From CAZUTO01 sp964623085 (GTDB lineage Bacteria; Pseudomonadota; Gammaproteobacteria; Pseudomonadales; GM7GCV1): DNA of 64,000 nucleotides. The stretch is taken from positions 1 to 64,000 of the forward strand of contig CAZUTO010000008.1 of the NCBI GenBank assembly GCA_964623085.1, in the 5' to 3' direction. Numbering within the stretch: the stretch's first letter is position 1; each line of letters opens with the position of its first letter. Made by a program: the position numbers and the translations under genes. Positions 16,795-25,646 of this stretch are shown one piece after another. The notes beneath the pieces were generated by a model, which did not search any database, had not been told where the DNA came from, and saw nothing but the letters and a program-made list of their open reading frames with translations.

Positions 16795-18390
16795 CTAGCT
16801 TCTCACAAGCACATATAGCCCGATAAGTGCGAGTGTCGCAATACTTAAATCGCCAAGATGTGGCGGCTGTGGCATTAGTGGCACACTTAGTCCAAGCAGG
16901 GCGCCGATTGCAGCGGCCAAGAAGAGCGAACCCCTATTCGAGCCCCTTTGCTCGCGCGGGGCGGGTGGCGCGCTTTTTTCTAGTTGTAGCCTTTGCAGGG
17001 CGCCATAAATCAAAGGCGGTAATTCGGGGAATTTTTCGATCCACTCGGGGATTTGATCACGAAACTCGCGCAGCATGGCGGCCGGCGCATAGCGTTGCTT
17101 TGTCCAGCGTTCTAAAAATGGCTGTGCGGTCGCCCAGAGGTCCAGTTCTGGATAGAGCTGGCGGCCAAGGCCCTCAACATTAATGATGGTTTTTTCCAAT
17201 AACACGAGGGATGGCATCACTTGCATATCAAAGCGCCGCGCGGTGTGGAACAGGGTGACCAGCATATTGGCAAACGATATTTCACTTAGTGGCTTCGCAA
17301 AGATGGGCTCGCAGACGGTCCGTATCTCGGTTTCGAATTTATGTACCGGCGTGTCTGGTGCAACCCAGCCTGACAGAATCTGAACCTCCGCTACTTTGCG
17401 GTAATCTCTTTTAAATACGGCCAACAGCATACTTGCGAGAGAATAGCGTTCGGCATCGGTGAGTGAACCGACAATACCGCAGTCCACTGAGATGTATTGG
17501 GGTTGATCGACCTCTGACTTGCTGACAAAAATATTGCCGGGATGCATATCTGCGTGAAAAAAATTGTGTTCGAAAACCTGAGTAAAGAAAATTTCTACAC
17601 CGGTTTCGGCGAGTTTTTTCAAGTCGATGCCCTGGGCAGAAATAGTCTCCGCATCAGTAACAGGGATACCGTCGATGCGCTCCATCACGAGAATATTGTC
17701 GCGAAGAAAATCCCAGTAAACTTTTGGTGTGTAATTGATGGGGTTATCGAGAAAGTTGTCACGAAGGCGCTGCGCATTGGCAGCTTCGTGCGGCATGCTT
17801 AGCTCGTTTTCTATTGTGAATTCGTAGTCCGCCACGACTTCAGGTGCGTGTAAGCGGCGTCCATCAGCACCCATTCGATTGACCAATCTCGCTAAGGACT
17901 TCATCAGCCGAATGTCGCGGACGATTTGTGTTTCTACATTGGGGCGAATGGCTTTGATAACTACTTCTTCACCAGATTTAAGCTTTGCTCCGTGCACCTG
18001 AGCGAGGGAGGCGGACGCGAGCGGTTCTTTGTCATAGCGCTCGAACAACGTCTCAACGGGTGCTTCAAGGCCCTCTTCGACGATGGCTCGAAATTGTTCT
18101 GCGGGGAAGGCCGGCACATTGTCCTGCAACTGCTTCAGTTCTTGAGCAATGTCATCGGGAAGTAAGTCAGGGCGTGTGGAAAGCAACTGGCCGAACTTAA
18201 TAAATATGGGACCTTGCTGTTCAATAAAAATACGTAAGCGCTCTGCGCGATTTTTATCCCCGATGGGGAAAAGCTTCGCCGGAAGAAAGAGGAGCTTTAA
18301 CCCGATAGGTGCTTCAGTTGGGATAAGCTGATCAAGACGCAGCTGGCAAATCTGCCAACCTATGCTTAGCAACCGTAACAAGGTTCTCAC
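16795..18390 (-). CDS. ubiB: Ubiquinone biosynthesis regulatory kinase-like protein UbiB
   Basis: Atypical ABC1/ADCK-type kinase-like ATPase needed for ubiquinone synthesis. The 531 residues have the KxGQ motif (FIKFGQLLSTRPDLLP), an Ala-rich loop (LASASLAQVHGA), the invariant Lys (VVIKAIRP), NFFHADMHPGNIFV and the metal site DCGIVG. Two C-terminal membrane helices (about 485-530) anchor it. It overlaps ubiJ by 4 nt. ubiE-ubiJ-ubiB is the standard order. Confidence 0.95.
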   Translation of the reverse strand: MRTLLRLLSIGWQICQLRLDQLIPTEAPIGLKLLFLPAKLFPIGDKNRAERLRIFIEQQGPIFIKFGQLLSTRPDLLPDDIAQELKQLQDNVPAFPAEQFRAIVEEGLEAPVETLFERYDKEPLASASLAQVHGAKLKSGEEVVIKAIRPNVETQIVRDIRLMKSLARLVNRMGADGRRLHAPEVVADYEFTIENELSMPHEAANAQRLRDNFLDNPINYTPKVYWDFLRDNILVMERIDGIPVTDAETISAQGIDLKKLAETGVEIFFTQVFEHNFFHADMHPGNIFVSKSEVDQPQYISVDCGIVGSLTDAERYSLASMLLAVFKRDYRKVAEVQILSGWVAPDTPVHKFETEIRTVCEPIFAKPLSEISFANMLVTLFHTARRFDMQVMPSLVLLEKTIINVEGLGRQLYPELDLWATAQPFLERWTKQRYAPAAMLREFRDQIPEWIEKFPELPPLIYGALQRLQLEKSAPPAPREQRGSNRGSLFLAAAIGALLGLSVPLMPQPPHLGDLSIATLALIGLYVLVRS

Positions 18391-19025
18391 TGATCCGTCG
18401 CCGATTTGGTAGTGCGTTGCGCAAAGGTCGCGTCCAAGCGATCAAGCCGATAGTTTAGATCACGAAGGCTATTTTTTAATGTTTCATATTCGGTGCGATT
18501 CGGTACCGGAGCATCGGGCCGTTGAAGCCATTCTTCCATAAAGGCTTTCTGTGCAGAGAATGCTTTGGATGTCTCTGTTTTAGCTCGTTTTGCGCCACGG
18601 CTCAGCAGCACAGCGGGGTAGTCGCCAATGTGATCCGCCAATAGCGCTTCCCAATCAATAGCGACCTGCTTAATCACTTGGGAAAGTTCTAAAAGCAGGG
18701 CGACATCTCCTTCCACATGAACATTGGCTTCGCGCAATGCGGCAGCATTGTCTGCTGGCGTTAGTAATAATTTGACTAAGTTCAGCGCAGTGGCGCGAAT
18801 ACGTAAATTACATTCCTGTGTGTCTTCCGAATTGTCATCGTCGCTGATCTTTGAATGAAGGCTGATTAGCCCATCGTTGATTTTCACGTAGATGGAAAAC
18901 TCAGGTGATTCAGAATGAATCAAAAGACAGATGTCGCCAAGCGAACGGAGGTAGTCCCGGTTCGCTGGATCTGATGAGACAGCCTTATTAATGGCTGACG
19001 AAATCAGCGTCATGGAACCTAGCAT
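18387..19025 (-). CDS. ubiJ: Ubiquinone biosynthesis accessory factor UbiJ (SCP2 domain)
   Basis: UbiJ binds the lipid ubiquinone intermediates within the soluble Ubi complex. The 212-residue protein has an N-terminal SCP2-like lipid-binding domain and a C-terminal helical region (about 150-205) resembling the UbiJ/UbiK coiled coil. Identity is supported mainly by position between ubiE and ubiB, with which it overlaps by 1 and 4 nt. A second ATG four codons in (MTLISS) is an alternative start. Confidence 0.88.
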   Translation of the reverse strand: MLGSMTLISSAINKAVSSDPANRDYLRSLGDICLLIHSESPEFSIYVKINDGLISLHSKISDDDNSEDTQECNLRIRATALNLVKLLLTPADNAAALREANVHVEGDVALLLELSQVIKQVAIDWEALLADHIGDYPAVLLSRGAKRAKTETSKAFSAQKAFMEEWLQRPDAPVPNRTEYETLKNSLRDLNYRLDRLDATFAQRTTKSATDQ

Positions 19026-19774
19026 TAGGCCTTAAAGCCTTTGTGTAATGCGACAATGCCACCAGTCATGTTGGTGAAACTGGTGTTAACAAAGCCAGCG
19101 TCGGACATCATCATCCGCAGTGTTTCTTGATCTGGGTGCATGCGAATAGATTCAGCAAGGTAGCTATAGCTATCGGTATCGTTGGCTACTAGTTTGCCAA
19201 GTTGAGGTAATAGCTTGAAAGAATACTGATCGTAAATTTTTTCGAGCAAAGGGCTGACGGGCTTCGAGAATTCGAGAACGAGCAAACGCCCCCCAGGCCG
19301 CAATACGCGCAACATCGATTTCAGCGCAAGGGATTTATCGGTTACGTTACGCAACCCAAACGCAATGGTGATGCAATGAAAGTAATTGTCTGGGAAGGGT
19401 AAGTACTGGGCATCGGCCTGAACCGTATAAACATTGCCGACACAGCCTTTTTCTATAAGCTTGTCGCGCCCGACCTTCAGCATTGATTCATTGATATCTG
19501 CCAACACCACTTCGCCTTTTGGGCCTACAATTTGCGAAAAACGCTTTGTAAGATCGCCCGTTCCGCCGGCAATATCCAATACGCGATGGCCAGCTCGGAC
19601 AGCGGCGCTCTCAATAGTAAAATGCTTCCAGACTCGATGGACGCCACCACTCATAAGATCGTTCATTAAGTCGTATTTGGCTGCTACTGAATGAAACACG
19701 TCGGCGACGCGCCTAGATTTTTCGCCGATGGGAACCGTTTCAAAACCGAAGTCAGTTGTTTTTTCTTCACTCAT
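19025..19774 (-). CDS. ubiE: Ubiquinone/menaquinone C-methyltransferase UbiE
   Basis: SAM-dependent methylation of demethoxyubiquinol (and demethylmenaquinol). The ATG at 19774 gives MSEEKTTDFGFETVPIGEKSRRV, the family N-terminus; an upstream in-frame start at 19789 would add only five residues. The 249-residue protein has the SAM motif I VLDIAGGTGDLT, the YDLMNDLMSGGVHRVWK signature and FGLRNVTDKSLAL. First gene of the ubiEJB-hisIE-tatABC run. Confidence 0.96.
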   Translation of the reverse strand: MSEEKTTDFGFETVPIGEKSRRVADVFHSVAAKYDLMNDLMSGGVHRVWKHFTIESAAVRAGHRVLDIAGGTGDLTKRFSQIVGPKGEVVLADINESMLKVGRDKLIEKGCVGNVYTVQADAQYLPFPDNYFHCITIAFGLRNVTDKSLALKSMLRVLRPGGRLLVLEFSKPVSPLLEKIYDQYSFKLLPQLGKLVANDTDSYSYLAESIRMHPDQETLRMMMSDAGFVNTSFTNMTGGIVALHKGFKA

Positions 19775-19880
19775 AGCTATTAGACACAAAACAGTTACAT
19801 TGCTGGAGTGAGCATTCTACAGGCAGAGAGCTGCAGATTCAGCGCTCTATCAAGATGTGATGATTACGGCGTGGACGGGA

Positions 19881-20453
19881 TTAAACAGCGATGTCTAGGT
19901 GGCTCGGGTTACAACCCTCAGCTTTGAGAAGTTTTCGCTTAGATTCTTGGCCCCAGCGGTATGAGCCGAGCGTCCCGTTGTGTCGCACAACCCGATGACA
20001 GGGAACTAGGTAAGCGACTGGATTATCTACTACGATATTGGCGACAAACCGTGCTGAATCTGGTTTTCCGATGCGTTCAGCAATGTCTGAGTAGCTGGCT
20101 ACGGAGCCTTTTGGAATTCTTGCTACTTCGCTCCATACGGCACACTGTAAGTCGTTCCCCATTAAGAGTAAGCGTGCTTGAGCGTACTCTGTGTCCTCAG
20201 CAAATATAGAATCTGCTAGACGTTGACATTGATCGGGCTGGTGCGATGTAGAAGATAAATACCATCTTGATTTGAAACGTTTCAATTCATTGTCAAAATC
20301 ATCGGTTAGCGAAAGATGCACAACGCGACCAGAGGTCTCTGCTATGAAGATTTCTCCATATGGAATATTCACCATGCCATAATTGATGGGTAAGCACTTC
20401 CCTGAGCCCTCATAGACGCCTGTCGACATTGAGTAAAGATGGACTTCGCGCAT
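19881..20453 (-). CDS. ogt: Methylated-DNA--protein-cysteine methyltransferase
   Basis: Suicide repair protein that takes alkyl groups from O6-alkylguanine. The active-site motif PCHRVVR is present, with acceptor Cys at about residue 142. The DNA-binding helix region IPKGSVASYSDIAERIGKPDSARFVA precedes it and GSYRWGQESKRKLLKAEG follows. About 190 residues with a variable N-terminal domain, no Ada regulator domain. The start is uncertain; ATGs at codons 9 and 27 are alternatives. Confidence 0.93.
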   Translation of the reverse strand: MREVHLYSMSTGVYEGSGKCLPINYGMVNIPYGEIFIAETSGRVVHLSLTDDFDNELKRFKSRWYLSSTSHQPDQCQRLADSIFAEDTEYAQARLLLMGNDLQCAVWSEVARIPKGSVASYSDIAERIGKPDSARFVANIVVDNPVAYLVPCHRVVRHNGTLGSYRWGQESKRKLLKAEGCNPSHLDIAV

Positions 20454-20786
20454 CGAAATAATTTATCTACCAATTTCTGCTAGTTAAAGCGGCTTATTCT
20501 ATTTGCAAAGCGAGGGTGTCTATTTGGTGCCAAATGGTACCCATTCAAAGCTAATTGTATTCGCTAGATACAGTGAACGTTTAGTTTCGCTTTTCGTATC
20601 CTTATAAGCTTATGGTTTGCAGAGGGTTATGGGTATATCTCAACGCAGGAATTGTGGCCTTGTTCACAGCCTAGGCTGATTTGCTGATGGTTCGCGCCGG
20701 AAATACTGTGCTTGGCTGCTTATATCGGGTTCTTGAACCGCTAGCGGAAGCCCGTGTTAACGCACTGGGTGCGCCAAATTTCTTAT
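20454..20786. other. 333-bp intergenic region without a supported gene
   Basis: This lies upstream of ogt and downstream of the acyltransferase gene, both on the minus strand. It holds two short overlapping inverted repeats, GGTTC-TT-GAACC (20729-20740) and CCGCTAGCGG (20738-20747), inside an outer CGGG/CCCG pair. This may form a structured RNA end for the upstream minus-strand transcript, but there is no U-tract. A plus-strand ORF from 20681 runs into the next gene and shows no family features. Confidence 0.5.
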
Positions 20787-22529
20787 CTACTCCTCAGAGT
20801 CATCGCACAGTGGTGAAGGTGTTTGGATATATCGTTTTCGTTTGTTTGGTAGTAATTTCCATGTATCGACCATCACAAATCCATCCAGCGCATTGCTGAA
20901 GCCGAGATCCAACCCAAAATCGCAGAGAATGACACCACCAGGCTCGCAGAGCTCACCGTATTGCTTAAATAGCGTAGGCACGGAAACGTTCATGTGCCTC
21001 AGGCGGCTTTTGAGTTCTGCAAACTCTTGTTTGTAGTCCTTTCCGGGAAATATCTTTTGGAGTTCACTTTGTGTATCAGCACCAATCTGAAAGGGCGCCA
21101 CAGATTCAACTAATTGGTGTTCTGAGCGAAAGTGAGCACCATAGAAATAGGCGATCATGTTCTTGGCCAGTTCTGGGTAGGCATCGCTTATGCTGACTGC
21201 GCCAAATAGGTAGCGGTAGTTAGGGTTGGATCGACAGAGTGCGCCTATGCCATACCAAAGATAGTCGAGGCTGCGCTTGCCCCAGTATCTTGGCTGGACA
21301 AAGGAACGACCCAACTCTATACCCTGTGCAAAATAGGGCGCCATAGATTCCTGATAATCGAATATGGTTGTGCTATATAGCCCCTCCTTCCCGAGCTTGG
21401 GTATCGTTTCTGCCGTATCGCAAAGTCGGTATGCGCCAGCGATCTCTAGTTCGTCGTCATCCCAGAGCACTAAGTGCATATAGTGATTGTCATAATGATC
21501 AATGTCTCTGCGCTCGCCGGTGCCTTCTCCAACCAGCCGGAAACTCAGCTCGCGTAAGCGCCCTAATTCTCTTAGGACTGGAGAGTTTGTTTCGTACTGA
21601 ACAAGGTATATTTCTTTGCCATCTGATGTCTCTCCTAGAAGCGTAGAAGCTTTTAGTGTGTCGCGTAGGACGCGTCGGTTTTCGGGCGGTGCGATGGATC
21701 GCTGGGTCTCAAAAACCCCTTCAGCGCCTTTCGAAATCTGAATGAGATGGCGCTGGAATAGCTCTGCCACGCCACTTTTTGGCAGTTTCAAGTTTTCAAA
21801 TGCACTATTTGGAATCATATTCCCGATTTTCATGGAAACCGTATTGTTGCGTTGTTTAAACATTTCGGTGATTAGCCAAAGCGTTGATGCTTTGCGTGCA
21901 ACGATAGAAATAAAATAGAAGACAAATGAATTTCGGGCTTTGATATGAATGGGTAAAATAGGCGAACGTGTGACGCTGGCAAAATTCACAAATCCGGATC
22001 GCCACTTATTGTCTCGTATACCTTTGATACCAAAGCGAGAGACGATGCCGGATGGAAAAATAATTACGGCACCATCTGCGTTGAGATAGTCTCGAATGGC
22101 TTTAACGTTTTCTTTTGCTGTGCTGCCGCCCATGTTGTCCACGGGCAGCATCAGTGATGCCAGTGGTTCAAACTTCATTAATATTTCATTGGCTACGATT
22201 TTGACGTCCGGCCGCACCGAGCGCACGAGTTGCAATAGTGATAAACCATCGAAGGAGCCAATAGGATGATTCGAGACAATCACTACGCGGCCCGAAGAAG
22301 GGATACGCTCACGCTCATTTTCGCGCACGCTGTAGCTAAAATTATAATGATTGAGTGCGGCATCGATCATATCGAAGCCAGTTAAATGCGAATATAATTT
22401 TTCGAATGTCTGAAATTCTTTCTCGTGAAAAAGGTGACGAAAAAACCAAATAAGCGGTCGAGAAAGATATTTTCTGCGGAAACTGTCCGACGGAAGGTTG
22501 GATAGAACAAGAGATTTAACGTCAATCAT
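20787..22529 (-). CDS. Bifunctional acyltransferase/GNAT protein, OlsF-like (ornithine lipid synthase candidate)
   Basis: Two domains are fused. The N-terminal part (about 60-280) is a PlsC-type lysophospholipid acyltransferase with the active-site block NHPIGSFDG and the glycerolipid-binding FPSGIVSRFG. The C-terminal part (about 300-540) is a GNAT-like hemolysin/OlsB-type N-acyltransferase (GAYRLCDTAETIPKLG, ELGRSFVQPRYWGKRSLDYLWYGI). This order matches OlsF, which makes lyso-ornithine lipid with one domain and acylates it with the other. The 580-residue length agrees. By homology the product would be a phosphorus-free membrane lipid; the biochemical assignment is an inference. Single gene. 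Confidence 0.82.
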   Translation of the reverse strand: MIDVKSLVLSNLPSDSFRRKYLSRPLIWFFRHLFHEKEFQTFEKLYSHLTGFDMIDAALNHYNFSYSVRENERERIPSSGRVVIVSNHPIGSFDGLSLLQLVRSVRPDVKIVANEILMKFEPLASLMLPVDNMGGSTAKENVKAIRDYLNADGAVIIFPSGIVSRFGIKGIRDNKWRSGFVNFASVTRSPILPIHIKARNSFVFYFISIVARKASTLWLITEMFKQRNNTVSMKIGNMIPNSAFENLKLPKSGVAELFQRHLIQISKGAEGVFETQRSIAPPENRRVLRDTLKASTLLGETSDGKEIYLVQYETNSPVLRELGRLRELSFRLVGEGTGERRDIDHYDNHYMHLVLWDDDELEIAGAYRLCDTAETIPKLGKEGLYSTTIFDYQESMAPYFAQGIELGRSFVQPRYWGKRSLDYLWYGIGALCRSNPNYRYLFGAVSISDAYPELAKNMIAYFYGAHFRSEHQLVESVAPFQIGADTQSELQKIFPGKDYKQEFAELKSRLRHMNVSVPTLFKQYGELCEPGGVILCDFGLDLGFSNALDGFVMVDTWKLLPNKRKRYIQTPSPLCDDSEE

Positions 22530-22748
22530 TGGTATGAACTATTATAGTGGCCTACGTAAGTGGTGTTTTACTGCCGCTCTATGGGCTATCAAAAAGAGCC
22601 TTACTCTATAGCCAAAATGTGACTTTGTCGTCGTCATTGGATATTTATGATTCATTTCTTTATCAAATATCATATATAACACTATGCTGAAGCTGGCTAA
22701 TGTTTTGCCCTTTGACGCATAATTCATTTTGAGCACTTGCAAGAGCAT

Positions 22749-23285
22749 ATGATAAACAACGCAACGATGAAATTTCTGGCTGATTTAGATGCACGCTTAT
22801 ATGCGACCTTTGGACGCTATACAGAGCGTCTAGGCTTGTCACGTATTGCGCGAATTGTGTCATTTAGCGGTGACGGTTACGCCTATGTCGTGATTGCAGC
22901 CTTAGCCCTTGCCTTTGCGCCAGCTGCCGGCAAAGCATTTCTATTGACGGGTTGTCTCGCCTTTGCGGTGGAACTTCCACTTTATTTTATATTAAAGAAA
23001 TTCTTCAAGCGTCGTCGTCCTTACGATGTTGTGCTTTCTTTTGAACAGATCCATCGTCCATCTGATGAATTTAGTTTCCCTTCTGGGCATACAACTGCCG
23101 GTTTTTTGATGGCTTATTTGGTCGCCCATTTTTTCAGCTGGGCGCTTATTCCGATGTATATATGGGCGACGTTGATTGCGATGTCACGCGTTATTCTGCG
23201 TGTACATTTTGTCTCTGATACTTTGGCTGGCATGCTGTTGGGTACAGTGCTCGCCTACATGTCTATCGCGGTAATGGGTTATTGA
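22749..23285 (+). CDS. PAP2-family membrane phosphatase
   Basis: Integral membrane phosphatase acting on lipid phosphates such as phosphatidate or undecaprenyl pyrophosphate. All three PAP2 motifs are visible: KKFFKRRRP (KX6RP), FPSGHTTAG (PSGH) and SRVILRVHFVSD (SRX5HX3D). About 178 residues with five to six membrane segments. The ATG at 22749 is preferred over the in-frame TTG at 22737. It is divergent from the OlsF-like gene, so both may serve membrane lipid turnover. Confidence 0.9.
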   Translation: MINNATMKFLADLDARLYATFGRYTERLGLSRIARIVSFSGDGYAYVVIAALALAFAPAAGKAFLLTGCLAFAVELPLYFILKKFFKRRRPYDVVLSFEQIHRPSDEFSFPSGHTTAGFLMAYLVAHFFSWALIPMYIWATLIAMSRVILRVHFVSDTLAGMLLGTVLAYMSIAVMGY

Positions 23286-23687
23286 TCAACCCTCGCGAGG
23301 GTCTACAAGCCTCACAACCTGTGTATCAGCGTTTCTAGTAAGACCCCGTTTTCGTAGTTCAATCAAGTAGTCCTGCCAGCGCTGGCCTTTTTCCTTTGCC
23401 AGTTGCCATAGATAGGCCCAGGTATATATACCGGTATCGTGCTGGTCGTCGAAGTAAAGCCGAATAGCGTAGTGACCAGATTTTTCAATTTTTTCGATAC
23501 GAACAGATTCTTTTCCGACTGGTAATTCTCCGCCTTGACCAAAATGGCCTTGTACTTCAGCGCTAGGTGATTGCACGCGCAAGTATTCTGCGGATAGTTC
23601 TTGTGTTGCCCGGTCTGCGTATTCCATGATCAAAGTGCTGCCGCCATCCCTTAGCCGGATAGCTTTGGGTATATCGGATTGCGTCAC
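23286..23687 (-). CDS. DUF971 domain protein (gamma-butyrobetaine hydroxylase-like N-terminal domain)
   Basis: A 133-residue protein made of a single DUF971 domain: IRLRDGGSTLIMEYAD, LSAEYLRVQSPSAEVQGHF, IEKSGHYAIRLYFDDQHDTGIYTWAYLW. This stand-alone domain commonly follows hslVU in gammaproteobacteria; its role is unclear, perhaps iron-sulfur related. It overlaps hslU by 4 nt and ends directly against the end of the PAP2 gene. Confidence 0.9.
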   Translation of the reverse strand: MTQSDIPKAIRLRDGGSTLIMEYADRATQELSAEYLRVQSPSAEVQGHFGQGGELPVGKESVRIEKIEKSGHYAIRLYFDDQHDTGIYTWAYLWQLAKEKGQRWQDYLIELRKRGLTRNADTQVVRLVDPREG

Positions 23688-25006
23688 AGAATAAATCTCG
23701 ATAAATCTTCGTCTTGAGCGAGCGCCTCTAGCTGGCTATTGACGTAATCTGCATCGATCAAAATCTGTGCTGCGTCGTTGTCGGATGAATTAAAAGAGAT
23801 TTCTTCCAGAAGCTTCTCCATGAGTGTGTGTAGCCTCCTAGCGCCGATGTTTTCCGTGCCTTCATTCACGTTAAATGCAATTTCAGAAATTCGACGTATA
23901 CCGCCTTCCGCGAAAGTTAGATCCAGCCCCTCCGTTTTCAGAAGTGCAGTGTATTGGCGGGTGAGAGACGCATCGGGTTCGCTAAGAATACGCTCGAAAT
24001 CATCGGCGGTGAGCGCTTGCAGTTCGACGCGGATAGGCAGCCTACCCTGTAGTTCTGGAATTAAATCGGACGGTTTACTCAGATGGAAGGCGCCGGATGC
24101 AATGAATAGTATATGGTCTGTTTTGACCATGCCGTATTTGGTAGTGACGGTAGAACCTTCAATTAACGGCAATAGATCTCGCTGCACACCTTCTCGTGAA
24201 ACGTCTGTGCCGCTGGTTTCACCGCGCTTGGCGACCTTGTCTATTTCGTCGATGAAAACGATGCCATTTTGCTCTACCAACTCGAGTGCTTGGGCTTTGA
24301 TTTCGTCCTGATCTATTAGTTTTGCGGCCTCTTCGTCCTGCAAGAGTTTCAGAGCTTGTTTCACCGAAACCTTGCGACGTTGTTTCTTGCCCTGACCGAT
24401 GTTGGAGAACATATCTTGGAGTTGCCCAGCCATGTCTTCCATGCCCGGTGGGGTCATGATTTCCATACCAATTTTGGCTGCAGGCAAGTCCACTTCAATT
24501 TCTTTGTCGTCCAGATCTCCCTCGCGAATTTTCTTGCGAAAGATCTGGCGAGTGGAGCTATTGTCTTCCGGTGAGTCGTTTTCACCGCGTGCTGGTGGGA
24601 GCAGCTCGTCCAGTATTCGGTCTTCTGCGGCGTCATGGGCACGTTGCTCGACTTCAGCTATTTTTTGTTCTCGAAGCATTTTTATGGCGCTATCAACGAG
24701 ATCGCGAATAATGGATTCAACGTCTTTACCGACATAGCCCACTTCGGTAAATTTTGTCGCCTCAACTTTAATGAAAGGGGCATTGGACAGTTTTGCCAGC
24801 CGTCGCGCGATTTCTGTTTTACCCACTCCCGTTGGTCCAATCATCAGAATGTTTTTTGGGCTTACTTCTGCACGCAGCTCTTCATCGAGTTGCATGCGTC
24901 GCCAGCGGTTTCTCAACGCGACGGCAACGGCTTTTTTTGCATCATCTTGGCCAATAATGTGACGACTGAGTTCGTGGACGATTTCCCTAGGTGTCATTTG
25001 GGTCAT
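23684..25006 (-). CDS. hslU: HslU ATPase subunit of the HslVU protease
   Basis: AAA+ unfoldase that feeds substrates to HslV. The 440 residues have MTQMTPREIVHELSRHIIGQ at the N-terminus, Walker A GPTGVGKTE (about 55-63), pore motif GYVGKDVES, the I-domain (about 110-240), Walker B GIVFIDEIDK and sensor regions. The C-terminus LSRFIL is the tail that inserts into HslV and activates it. It starts 10 nt after hslV. Confidence 0.97.
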   Translation of the reverse strand: MTQMTPREIVHELSRHIIGQDDAKKAVAVALRNRWRRMQLDEELRAEVSPKNILMIGPTGVGKTEIARRLAKLSNAPFIKVEATKFTEVGYVGKDVESIIRDLVDSAIKMLREQKIAEVEQRAHDAAEDRILDELLPPARGENDSPEDNSSTRQIFRKKIREGDLDDKEIEVDLPAAKIGMEIMTPPGMEDMAGQLQDMFSNIGQGKKQRRKVSVKQALKLLQDEEAAKLIDQDEIKAQALELVEQNGIVFIDEIDKVAKRGETSGTDVSREGVQRDLLPLIEGSTVTTKYGMVKTDHILFIASGAFHLSKPSDLIPELQGRLPIRVELQALTADDFERILSEPDASLTRQYTALLKTEGLDLTFAEGGIRRISEIAFNVNEGTENIGARRLHTLMEKLLEEISFNSSDNDAAQILIDADYVNSQLEALAQDEDLSRFIL

Positions 25007-25016
25007 GAGGATTGCC

Positions 25017-25550
25017 TTATAACTCTTCGATGCTGTGGTTGTGATTGGTGTAGATGCAAATATCGCCTGCGATGCTTAGTGACTTCTCCACAATCTCGCG
25101 GGCACTTAATTCAGTATTGTCCAGCAACGCCCTCGCTGCCGATTGCGCAAAAGGCCCGCCCGAGCCAATCGCTATAAGGTCATCTTCTGGCTGAATGACG
25201 TCGCCATTGCCGGTAATAATTAAAGAAGACTCTTTGTCGGCGACCGCAAGCAAGGCTTCTAGGCGACGCAGTATTCGATCTGTGCGCCAATCTTTGGCCA
25301 GTTCTACAGCCGCACGAACTAGTTGCCCTTGGTGTTGTTCCAATTTGGCTTCAAAGCGCTCGAAAAGTGTAAATGCGTCAGCGGTACCGCCAGCAAATCC
25401 AGCAATTACTTGATCTTTGTATAGCCGTCGCACTTTGCGAGCATTGCCTTTCATGACCGTGTTTCCTAAGCTGACTTGGCCATCGCCGCCGATAACGACT
25501 TTGCCATCTCTTCGAGCTGAGACGATAGTGGTGCCTCTATATTGTTCCAA
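25017..25550 (-). CDS. hslV: HslV peptidase subunit of the HslVU protease
   Basis: Threonine peptidase of the two-ring HslVU complex. The TTG at 25550 is chosen: GGAG lies 6 nt upstream, and it gives MEQYRGTTIVSARR (177 residues). An in-frame TTG at 25562 has no such site. Self-processing should remove the short propeptide and expose the Thr-Thr N-terminus. GGDGQVSLGNTVMKG and AGFAGGTADAFTLFERFE are family blocks. It is preceded by a sigma-32 promoter and a 5' hairpin. Confidence 0.95.
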   Translation of the reverse strand: MEQYRGTTIVSARRDGKVVIGGDGQVSLGNTVMKGNARKVRRLYKDQVIAGFAGGTADAFTLFERFEAKLEQHQGQLVRAAVELAKDWRTDRILRRLEALLAVADKESSLIITGNGDVIQPEDDLIAIGSGGPFAQSAARALLDNTELSAREIVEKSLSIAGDICIYTNHNHSIEEL

Positions 25551-25569
25551 TGGATTCTCCAATTAGATG

Positions 25570-25587
25570 GCGGGTTAGCATCCCCGC
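25570..25587 (-). promoter_or_regulatory. 5' UTR hairpin of the hslVU mRNA
   Basis: GCGGG (25570-25574) pairs with CCCGC (25583-25587) around an 8-nt loop, 20 nt before the hslV start and just after the expected transcription start. E. coli hslVU mRNA also has a 5' UTR stem-loop that stabilises the message, so this may be its counterpart. Confidence 0.45.
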
Positions 25588-25603
25588 GTTGACGTTATCA
25601 AAA

Positions 25604-25630
25604 AATTGGGGTGGCTTGATGTTTTTCAAG
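25604..25630 (-). promoter_or_regulatory. Sigma-32 (heat-shock) promoter of hslVU
   Basis: On the minus strand CTTGAAA (25630-25624) is followed after 12 nt by CCCCAATT (25611-25604). The RpoH consensus is CTTGAAA-N11-16-CCCCATnT, so the -35 is perfect and the -10 nearly so. The expected start site is near 25597, leaving a leader of about 47 nt. hslVU is a classical RpoH regulon member. Confidence 0.88.
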
Positions 25631-25646
25631 GCCATGGCATAAGGGT

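Noticed and set aside
20681..20899. Plus-strand ORF of 72 residues
   Set aside because: It starts with TTG without RBS, overlaps the end of the acyltransferase gene, and shows no conserved feature.
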